Positions 53,702-64,000 of a stretch of DNA of 64,000 bases are shown one piece after another; positions within the stretch are counted from its first letter, which is position 1, and the number at the start of each line of letters is the position of its first letter. The notes under the pieces are model-generated. The model searched no databases, was not told where the DNA came from, and was given only the letters and a program-made list of their open reading frames with translations. Location of the stretch: contig NZ_JAINRD010000007.1 in the NCBI RefSeq assembly GCF_020400605.1, forward strand, positions 248,001 through 312,000. The letters run 5' to 3'. A program made the position numbers and the translations under genes. Source of the DNA: Streptomyces aculeolatus (GTDB taxonomy: Bacteria > Actinomycetota > Actinomycetes > Streptomycetales > Streptomycetaceae).

Positions 53702-55014
53702 CCCAGCCGCCGGCACGCCCCGCCCCGTACCCGCCGGGCGGTGCGGCGGGCGCGCCCGGCGGGAGTCCCGTGGTCGGCGTCGTCTACGACGTGGGCGCGG
53801 CGGGCCCGGCCGAGGTGGCGACGGCCGCGCGCGCCTGCGGCGCCGGCGTGGTCCTGGTGGCCGACACCGCCTCGGACCACGTCCGGCAGCTGCTGCCCGT
53901 GCTGGCGAAGCGGTTCACCCTGTGCGACGTCACCGGACTCGACGGGGCCGGGGCCGCGGCGGCCGTCGCCGCGTACGCGCCCGCCGGTCTCGTGACGTTC
54001 AGCGAGAGCCGGATGGAGGCCACCTCCGCCCTCGCGGCGGAGTTGGGCCTCGGGCACTGGCATTCCCCCGCGGTGACCCGGCGGCTCGTCGACAAACTGG
54101 CGCAGCGCCGGGCGTTCGCGGCCGCCGGACTCGACGGCCCGCCCTTCGCCGCGGCGGACAAGGCCGTCGGCGTGGCCGACGCGCTCGACGCGGTGGGCCT
54201 GCCCGCCGTGCTCAAGCCACGGCGCGGCACCGGGAGCCGCTTCGTCACCCGCGTCGACAGCGCGGCGGAGGCCCGCGCCGCCGCCGCGGAGTTCTTCGCC
54301 GCCGCACCCGGCGCGGAGCTGCTGGTGGAAGGGCTGCTCCCGGGGGACGCCGCGGGCGCGGGCCCCGAGTGGGGGGACTACGTCTCCGTCGAGACCGCCG
54401 TCCACGAGGGCGCCTGCCACCGGCTGTGCGTGACGGGCAAGTTCCCGCTCGTACGGCCGTTCCGGGAGCGCGGCTCGTTCGTCCCGCACACCCTGCGGCC
54501 GCAACTCGCCGAGCGCGCCCACGAACTGGCCGAGGCGGCCGTCGCGGCCCTGGGCGTCCGCGACGGGATCGTGCATACGGAGCTGAAGCTCACGGCGGAC
54601 GGGCCGTGCCTGATCGAGGTCAACGGCCGCCTCGGCGGCCTCGTCGCCGACGTCGTACGCCGCGGCTCCGGTGTCGACCTCGTGGCGGCGGCGATGCGGC
54701 TGGCCCTGGGGCGGCCGGTGCGGGAGACGCCGCGGTTCGACGGCGTCGCGTACCAGTACGCGCTGCTGCCGCCGGCAGGCACGCCGGGCGGAGCGGCCGG
54801 GTGGACCACGGCGGCCGCGCTGGCGGGCCTGCGCCGCCTGCCCGGGGTCGACCTCGCCGACCTGCGCGCCCTCGAAGGCCCACCGGCCGACTGGCGCGGC
54901 GGGGCGACCGCCCGCCTCGGCCACCTGCACGGGCGGACACGCGATCACTCGGATCTCGCACAACTGACGCACGCGATCGACGACATCTGTCGTCCGGTTC
55001 TCGGGGATATGTGA
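53698..55014 (+). CDS. ATP-grasp carboxylate-amine ligase
   Basis: The 438-residue enzyme starts at a GTG overlapping the preceding stop (GTGA), with GAGGAG upstream. After a Rossmann-like N-domain come 'VDKLAQRRAFAAAGLDGPPF' and the ATP-binding Lys in 'LPAVLKPRRGTGSRFV'. 'ELLVEGLLPGD', 'WGDYVSVETAVHEG' and 'HTELKLTADGPCLIEVNGRL' supply the metal-binding Glu and Asn. This is the L-amino-acid-ligase/carboxylase-like ATP-grasp class, distinct from the permuted one at 45515. It likely makes an amide bond outside the NRPS logic, perhaps joining the polar unit or an extra amino acid. Confidence 0.88.
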   Translation: MTQPPARPAPYPPGGAAGAPGGSPVVGVVYDVGAAGPAEVATAARACGAGVVLVADTASDHVRQLLPVLAKRFTLCDVTGLDGAGAAAAVAAYAPAGLVTFSESRMEATSALAAELGLGHWHSPAVTRRLVDKLAQRRAFAAAGLDGPPFAAADKAVGVADALDAVGLPAVLKPRRGTGSRFVTRVDSAAEARAAAAEFFAAAPGAELLVEGLLPGDAAGAGPEWGDYVSVETAVHEGACHRLCVTGKFPLVRPFRERGSFVPHTLRPQLAERAHELAEAAVAALGVRDGIVHTELKLTADGPCLIEVNGRLGGLVADVVRRGSGVDLVAAAMRLALGRPVRETPRFDGVAYQYALLPPAGTPGGAAGWTTAAALAGLRRLPGVDLADLRALEGPPADWRGGATARLGHLHGRTRDHSDLAQLTHAIDDICRPVLGDM

Positions 55015-55026
55015 GGGACGTGGCAC

Positions 55027-58000
55027 ATGAGCACGATGCAGACCGGCCGGAGCCGCGCACAGGCACTCTCCGCGGCGCAACGGCGGCTATGGCTGGCCTA
55101 CCGGCTCCAGCCCGACAGCCCGGAGTTCACCGCTCCGTGGGCCGGACGACTGGTCGGTGACCTCGACGCCGAACGCCTGCGAAGGGCATGGCACGCCGTG
55201 CTCGACCGCCACGCGGAGCTGCGGCTGCGGCTCGACGAGGCGGACGGCGAGCCGCGCCGTTCGGCGTGGGCGGCACGGGACTTCCCGCTGCCGGTACGGG
55301 AGGTCGACCCCGCCGCCGTGCCCGCGGAGCTGGAGCACGCGGTCACCCGCCCGTTCCCGCTCGTCGGCCACCGCCTGGTCGACGCCGAGCTGCTCCGGCT
55401 CGGCCCGGCCGAGCACGTCCTGGTCGTCGGGGCCCACCACGCCGTGGTCGACGGCCGGTCCTTCACCCTCGTCGTACGCGACCTGTTCCGGGCGTACGCG
55501 GGGGAGGAACCACCCGCCGCCGGCCGCCCGTACACCGACTACGTCACCGCGGCACCCGCGCCGACCGACCGGCGGTTCGAGTCCTGGATCGAGGAACTCG
55601 AACTGCCCGAGGACGGCGACCCCCTCGGCTTCGCCCCCGCCGCCCGGGACGCCGACCGCGCCGGCGCCCTCGTCCGGCACCCGGTCCCGGCCGGGGTGTG
55701 GGAGGCCGTACGCGGGCTCGGCCGCCGCCTGCGCACCACGCCGCAGGTGATCGGCCTCGCCGCGTACGCGCTCGCGCTGAGCCGCTACACCGACAGGACC
55801 GACCTGATCGTCGGCGGCACCATGGACACCCGCTCGGGCGACTTCGCCGACACCGTCGGGATGTTCATCAACCCCGTGCCGCTGCGCGTCCGCGCCGACC
55901 CCGCCGCCGCCGTCGCGGACTACTGCCGGTCGGTGCACTCCTCGCTCATGCGCGCCTTCTCGTTCCGCGAGGTGCCGTTCGAGGAGGTCGTCCGCCGCCT
56001 GCACGCCACGCCGGACCCCACCCGCACGCCCCTCTTCGGGACCCTGTTCAACTTCGAGGCCGACGCGCCGGTCCTCGACACGGCGGGGCTGCGGATCAGC
56101 GAGGTCGAACTGCCGGTCCGCGTCTCCAAGTACGACCTGACGATGGTGCTGCGGGACCGGGGCGACACGGCCGAACTCCTCGCCACCTACCGGTCGTCGC
56201 GTTACACGCCCGCGCGGATCGAGCAGTTCACCGCGCACACCGCCGCGGTCCTCGCGGGCCTCGCCGAGGAGCCCGGCAGCGTCCGGGCCGTCCCGATGCT
56301 GTCCGCGGCCGACCGCTCGGACCTGGCGGCGCTCGGCACCGGCGCGGCACCGGACGAGGACTTCCGCCCGGTCACCGGCATGGTCGCGGACGTCGCCGCG
56401 GCCGATCCGGAGCGCGTGGCCGTGACCGACGCCGACGGCGACCTCGGCTATCGCGAGCTGTCCGACCGCGCCGACGCCGTCGCCGCCGCGCTGCAAGCGC
56501 GCGGCCTGGGCCGGGAGTCCCGCGTCGGGGTGCTCGCCGAGCCCTCCGCCGCGGCGGTGACGGCGGTGCTCGGCGTGCTCCGGGCCGGCGCCGCGTACGT
56601 ACCGCTGAACCCGTCGTACCCGCCCGCGCGGCTGTCGGCGATGCTCCGCGACGCGGGGGCCGACGTCGTCCTCGGGGACCCCGCCTGGGCCGGCAGGCTG
56701 CCGGACACCGAGGTGTTGGCGCCCGCCGACCTGGTACCCACCGGGGGCGCCGCGCCGTCGGCGCCGGCGGCGCCGGAGGGCGGCGACGCCGCGTACGTCA
56801 TCTACACCTCGGGAACGTCCGGCGAGCCGAAGGGCGTCGTCGTCGAGCACCGGTCCCTGGCCGCGTCGACCGCAGGCCGGCTCGCGACGTACGGGGGCCA
56901 CGAGGTCTTTCTCCTGGTCTCGCCGCTCTCCTTCGACTCGTCCGTGGCCGGCCTGTGGGGCACGCTCGCCTCCGGCGGCCGGCTCGTCGTCGCCGGAGGC
57001 GGCGACGTCCACGACCCGGAGCGCCTGACCGGCCTCATCGAGCGCCTGCGGGTCACCGCGATGCTGTCCGTCCCCACCCTGTACTCCGGCCTGCTCGACC
57101 GGGCGGACCGCGACGGCGCCGCGCGCCTCGCCTCCCTCCGGCTCGTCATCACGGCCGGTGAGGAACTGCCGCAGGACCTCGCGGACCGGCACTTCGCCGC
57201 GCTGCCGGAGACGGTGCTCGCCAACGAGTACGGCCCCACGGAGGCCACCGTGTGGAGCACCTTCCGGGTCTTCGACGAGCCGGCGCCGGTCGACATCGGC
57301 GGCGCGGCACCCGGCGCGCTGCTGTCGGTGCGCGACGGGAACGGGGACCTCATGCCGCGCGGCGCGGCGGGCGAGCTGTACGTCGGGGGGACCGGCGTGG
57401 CCCGCGGCTACCTCGGGCGCCCGGAGGACACCGCGGAGAAGTTCCTCGACGGCCCCGGCGGACGGATGTACCGCACCGGCGACTTCGTGCGCTGGAACGA
57501 GCGGGACGGCCTGGACTTCGTCGGCCGGCGGGACGACCTCGTCAAGGTACGCGGACACCGCGTCGAGCTGGGCGCGGTCGAGACCGCGCTACGGGCCGCG
57601 GAGGGCGTCGCGGACGCGGTGGTGCTGCCGGCCCCGAGCGGCGCGAGCCTCGACGCGTTCCTCGTCGCCCGGCCCGGCTTCGACGAGAAGCAGGTGCGCA
57701 AGCAGCTCTCCGGCGAGCTGCCGCCGGTCATGCTCCCCGGCTCCTTCACCGTGGTGCCGGAGCTGCCGCGCACCCCCCACGGCAAGGTCGACCGCACCGC
57801 GCTGCGCGAGCTGTCCCGCCGCGACGCCCCCGCGGCCGGCCCGCCGGACGCCGCCGGCCGGGCGCCGGACGCGGACTCCGGCGGCGGCGAAGGCGCCGGG
57901 GACTCCGACGCCGCCGTACGCGCCCACGTGCGCGCGGCGTGGTGCGGGACGCTGGAGGTGGACTCGGTCGACACGGACGTCAACTTCTTCGACGCGGGCG

Positions 58001-58217
58001 GGCATTCGCTGCTCGTGCCCACCCTCCAGATCGAGCTGGAGGACCGCCTCGGGGTGGAGATCGACATCATCGACCTCTTCACCGCGACGACCGTCGACGA
58101 CCAGGTGGAGCTGCTCACGGGCGGGCCGGCGGAAGAGGCCGCGCCGGAGCCGGCGCTCGACCCGCGGCAGGCACGGCTGGCGGCCGGCCGCCGCCGTGCC
58201 GCGGCCGCAGGGGACGC

Positions 58218-58221
<4 letters not shown>
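55027..58221 (+). CDS. NRPS module: condensation-adenylation-PCP
   Basis: 1064 residues. The condensation domain (~10-440) has the active motif H137-H138-A-V-V-D142-G. The adenylation domain (~450-930) has 'YVIYTSGTSGEPKGVVVEH' (A3), 'SFDSSVAGLWGTL' (A4), 'NEYGPTEATVWST' (A5), 'RMYRTGDFVRWN' (A7), 'VKVRGHRVELGAVE' (A8) and 'HGKVDRTAL' (A10). The PCP attaches pantetheine at Ser994 in 'FFDAGGHSLLVPT'. Specificity pocket residues read by eye begin Asp-Ser and match no code I know. With an upstream condensation domain it needs a donor, most simply the free PCP encoded at 48306. Its stop overlaps the PKS start (ATGA). Confidence 0.93.
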
Positions 58222-61178
<2,957 letters not shown>

Positions 61179-61206
61179 CGGTGCGCTGCCGCAGAGGCGG
61201 ACCGCG

Positions 61207-62982
61207 ATGAGCGGCGACGCGTTCATCCGTATCGACGAGGCGTTCGCCCGGCAGGCCGCGGCGCGTACGGACCAGGTCGCCGTCCGGGACCCGGACGGGA
61301 CGTACACGTACGGCGAACTGTGGGAGGCGTCCGGACGGCTGGCGCACGCGCTGGCCGGGTGGGGCGTCCGCCGCGGCGACGCGGTCTGCCTGCACGGGGT
61401 GGGCGACCGCGACACGATCGCGGCGATGCTCGGCGTGCTGCGCGCCGGAGCCCACGTCGTGCCCGTGGACCCCGGCTATCCGGCCGAGCGCGTCGAGCAC
61501 ATGGCCGCCCTCGTCGGGGCCCGCCTGCTGCTCCTCACCGCCGACCACAAGGTGCCCTCGGGGCTGACGGTCGCGACCCGGCACGTACGCGACCTGATGG
61601 GGGCCGCCGGCGCGGGGGCCGCGGACACCGGGCCGGCCGGCGGCGCGCACGACCTCGCCTACATCATGTTCACCTCGGGGTCGACGGGGCAGCCGAAGCC
61701 GGTGGGCGTGCCGCACGGCGCCCTCAGCGCCCTCTGCCTGCGGGACAGCCCCGTCCGGCGGGCGCCGGAGGACGTGTTCCTCGTGCACACCATCCTCACC
61801 TTCGACCCGTCCATGCTGGAGATCTGGTCGGCCCTCCTGGCCGGAGCCGCGGTGCTGTGCGCGCCGCGGACGTCGCTCGCGGTCCACGAGACGGCCGCGC
61901 TCCTCGCCGACCCGCTGGTCACCACCGCGGTCCTCACCCCGGCGGTGTTCGCCCTGGTCGTCGAACGCCACCCCGAAGCCCTGCGGTCGCTGCGGCACCT
62001 GATCGTCGGCGGCGACGTGCTGCCGTACGAGCACGCGGTCCGCGCCCGGCGGGAGTGTCCCGACCTGGAGATCGTCAACTGCTACGGGCCGACCGAGAAC
62101 ACCATCGTGAGCACGGCGTTCTGTCTCTCGTCGTGGGACGGGGCGGGACCGTCCGTGCCCATCGGCAAGCCCGTCGCCGGCACCGTCTGCCTGCTGCTGG
62201 ACGCCGACGGCGGCCCCGTACCGGACGGCGAGGTCGGCGACCTCTACGTGGGCGGGGACCGCCTCGCAGCCGGGTACGCCGGCGATCCGGCGGCGACGGA
62301 GGAGCGCTTCCTCCCCGACCCCGCCGTGCCCGGCGGGCGGATCTACCGGACCGGCGACCGGGCCTCGCTCCTCCCGGGCGGCGACCTCGCCTTCCACGGC
62401 CGCGAGGACGACGAGTTCAAGGTCCGCGGCTTCCGCGTCAACCTGGCCGAGGCCGAGTCGGTCGTCGAGGCGGACGAGCAGGTGCGCGAGGCGGCGGCGG
62501 TCCAGATCGGAGCCGGTTACGACAAGCAGATCGCGGTGTTCGTCAGGACGACGGCGCCCGGCGCGGACCCCCGGGACATCAGGGCGCGCACGGCCGGGCG
62601 GGCGCCGGGGCACCTGGTGCCGGACGAGGTCGTCGCCGTCGACGGGTTCCCGCTCACGGACGCGGGCAAGGTGGACCGCGCGGCGCTGGCCGCCCGGTAC
62701 CGGGACCGGCGCGAGGCGGCGCCCGTCGGGGAGCAGACCGGGGAGCGGACCGGGGACGACCGGACCGTACTCGCGGCGCTGTGGCAGGAGCGCACCGGCA
62801 CGCCGGCGGAGGAGGGGCACGACTTCTTCGGCGCCGGCGGCAACTCGCTGGACCTCATCCGGCTCATCGACGACATCGGCGACCGCTTCGGCGTGCTCCT
62901 CGACTTCGCGGACGTGTACGGGATCGGGTCCTTCGACGAGCTGGCCGACCTGGTGCGTACGGCCCGGGACGGGGCCGGCTGA
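61207..62982 (+). CDS. NRPS adenylation-PCP didomain without condensation domain
   Basis: 591 residues. Adenylation motifs include 'YIMFTSGSTGQPKPVGVPH' (A3, with an extra Pro), 'LTFDPSMLEIWSALL' (A4), 'NCYGPTENTIVST' (A5), 'RIYRTGDRASLL' (A7), 'EFKVRGFRVNLAEA' (A8) and 'DAGKVDRAAL' (A10). The PCP serine is Ser547 in 'FFGAGGNSLDLIRLI'. No condensation domain precedes it. The loaded amino acid must therefore serve as a starter, be modified while tethered, or be used by the free condensation domain or ATP-grasp ligases. It shares one base with the thioesterase gene. Confidence 0.92.
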   Translation: MSGDAFIRIDEAFARQAAARTDQVAVRDPDGTYTYGELWEASGRLAHALAGWGVRRGDAVCLHGVGDRDTIAAMLGVLRAGAHVVPVDPGYPAERVEHMAALVGARLLLLTADHKVPSGLTVATRHVRDLMGAAGAGAADTGPAGGAHDLAYIMFTSGSTGQPKPVGVPHGALSALCLRDSPVRRAPEDVFLVHTILTFDPSMLEIWSALLAGAAVLCAPRTSLAVHETAALLADPLVTTAVLTPAVFALVVERHPEALRSLRHLIVGGDVLPYEHAVRARRECPDLEIVNCYGPTENTIVSTAFCLSSWDGAGPSVPIGKPVAGTVCLLLDADGGPVPDGEVGDLYVGGDRLAAGYAGDPAATEERFLPDPAVPGGRIYRTGDRASLLPGGDLAFHGREDDEFKVRGFRVNLAEAESVVEADEQVREAAAVQIGAGYDKQIAVFVRTTAPGADPRDIRARTAGRAPGHLVPDEVVAVDGFPLTDAGKVDRAALAARYRDRREAAPVGEQTGERTGDDRTVLAALWQERTGTPAEEGHDFFGAGGNSLDLIRLIDDIGDRFGVLLDFADVYGIGSFDELADLVRTARDGAG

Positions 62983-63776
62983 TGGCGGCGCGGGGCCCCC
63001 GTCCCGTCGTCCGGGTGCCGGTGCCGCGGCCGGCCGCCGGCCGCCGGCTGATCTGCTTCCCGCACGCGGGCGGGTCGGCGAACTTCTTCCGCGACTGGGC
63101 CGCCGGCCGGCCGGAGACCGAGGTCGCGGCCGTCCAGTACCCGGGCCGTGCGGACCGGCTCGACGAGCCGTGCCACGACGACCTCGGGCAGGCGGCGGAC
63201 GAGGTGCTCGCCGCGGTGGGCCCCTTCCTCGACCGCCCGGTGACCTTCCTCGGGCACAGCCTGGGCGCGATCGTCGCGTACGAAGTGGCCCGGCGCCTGG
63301 AGCAGATCGGGCGCGGAGTCGAGCGGCTCGTCGCCTCCTCCGCGCGGGCGCCGCACGACCCCGACCACGTCGCCGCCCAGGACCTCGACTGGGACGACGA
63401 CGCCGCGGCGCGGTCCCTCACCGCTCTGGGCCACACCGACGCCGAGGTGCTGGCGGACCCCGCGGCCCGGGGGCTGGTACTGCCGTACCTGCGCGCGGAC
63501 TTCGAGATGCTCCGGCGCTACCGCCATGTGCCGGGGGACCCGCTGAGCTGCGACATCGTCGCCGTACACGGCTCCGAGGACGGGCACGTCAGCGCACGGC
63601 AGGCCGAGCGGTGGGGCGATCTGACCACCGGCGTCTTCCACCACGCCACCAGGCCCGGCGGGCACTTCTACCTGGTGCCCGCGCCGCCGCTGGACCTCTT
63701 CCTCGACACGCCGCCCGCCGGTGCCGGGGCGGAGCCGCCCGTGAACCCCGGGAGGGGAGACGCACATGCCCGATGA
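62982..63776 (+). CDS. Type II thioesterase
   Basis: 264 residues; start overlaps the previous stop (TGATG). Typical type II thioesterase: 'RLICFPHAGGSANFFRDWA', 'VQYPGRADRLDE', the nucleophile Ser93 in 'TFLGHSLGAIVAYEVA', 'VHGSEDGHVSARQAE' with the Asp, and His in 'RPGGHFYLVPAPP'. These enzymes clear wrongly loaded carrier proteins. Since no module ends in an integrated thioesterase, it might also release the product. The last 11 bases overlap the following kinase gene. Confidence 0.93.
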   Translation: MAARGPRPVVRVPVPRPAAGRRLICFPHAGGSANFFRDWAAGRPETEVAAVQYPGRADRLDEPCHDDLGQAADEVLAAVGPFLDRPVTFLGHSLGAIVAYEVARRLEQIGRGVERLVASSARAPHDPDHVAAQDLDWDDDAAARSLTALGHTDAEVLADPAARGLVLPYLRADFEMLRRYRHVPGDPLSCDIVAVHGSEDGHVSARQAERWGDLTTGVFHHATRPGGHFYLVPAPPLDLFLDTPPAGAGAEPPVNPGRGDAHAR

Positions 63777-64000
63777 GCTGCGCATCGAAGCCGACGCGGA
63801 CCTCGTACGCACCCTGCTGCGGGCGCAGGCGCCGCAGTGGGGCGAACTGCCCCTGGAGCGGGTCACGTCGGCCGGGGTGAACAACACCCTCTACCGGCTC
63901 GGCGACCGGCTGAGCGTACGGCTGCCGCAGACGGAGTGGGCCGCCGGCCACATCCGCAAGGAGCACCGGTGGCTGCCCCGGCACGCCCCGCGGCTGCCGC
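63766..64000 (+). CDS. Second APH-family kinase, 3' partial
   Basis: Only the first 78 codons are in the window. The start follows GGGAGGGGAGA and overlaps the thioesterase end by 11 bases. 'LERVTSAGVNNTLYRLGDRL' and 'RKEHRWLPRHAPRLP' closely follow the N-lobe of the APH-like kinase at 43180 ('DKEHRWLPEFAPRLPLP'), so the two are paralogues. The catalytic loop lies beyond the edge. A probable second small-molecule kinase for self-resistance or biosynthesis. Confidence 0.8.
   Translation, partial: MPDELRIEADADLVRTLLRAQAPQWGELPLERVTSAGVNNTLYRLGDRLSVRLPQTEWAAGHIRKEHRWLPRHAPRLP

Overview
The window looks like chromosomal DNA of a Streptomyces or close relative. GC is very high with strong third-position bias, TTA codons are rare, many secreted proteins carry Sec or Tat signals, and the xylanase, acetamidase/amidase, PPK2 and LuxR-type regulator genes are of familiar actinomycete types. 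No rRNA, tRNA, CRISPR array or replication origin was seen.

Bases 1-13759 are a polymorphic-toxin locus. It holds the end of a large secreted LamG protein and a 2157-residue RHS-repeat protein ending in a lower-GC, deaminase-like toxin domain. A wrecked IS630-type transposase and a SUKH immunity gene follow. Next come a frameshifted toxin-tail remnant, a second IS630-type element whose transposase has one in-frame stop, and a small ribosomal L7/L12-like gene that is probably the immunity partner of the interrupted toxin tail.

Bases 14650-18823 carry a Tat-exported amidase, a Tat-exported acetamidase/formamidase and a polyphosphate kinase 2, all on the minus strand. Bases 19621-24738 form a xylan-degradation island. 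A GH62 arabinofuranosidase diverges from a GH10 xylanase (xlnA-like) and a CBM13-linked esterase. The shared 0.8 kb control region contains GAAA/TTTC inverted repeats. Bases 24865-37343 hold mostly ordinary genes: a membrane-tethered solute-binding protein, membrane protein, DUF4242-like protein, hypothetical protein, type II NADH dehydrogenase, a LuxR/ATPase (LAL) regulator and a large secreted subtilase.

Bases 38114-64000 (running off the right edge) are a biosynthetic gene cluster I cannot match to a known product. One plus-strand set looks like polyol or aminosugar chemistry: a 2OG dioxygenase, a NodB deacetylase with an IS110/RuvC-like N-terminus, an alditol oxidase, an aldo/keto reductase and an SDR. 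A minus-strand set holds a methyltransferase, an adenylation domain split in permuted order over two genes, a circularly permuted ATP-grasp protein, an MFS exporter and an APH-type kinase. The divergent plus-strand operon encodes an S9 peptidase, a CmlA-like diiron beta-hydroxylase, a second ATP-grasp ligase, NRPS (C-A-PCP), PKS (KS-AT-ACP), NRPS (A-PCP), a type II thioesterase and a second APH-type kinase. Four of these genes contain TTA codons, suggesting bldA control. The simplest reading is a short amino acid/malonate hybrid chain, beta-hydroxylated on a carrier protein, ligated by ATP-grasp enzymes to one or more polar units, exported by the MFS pump and silenced by phosphorylation.
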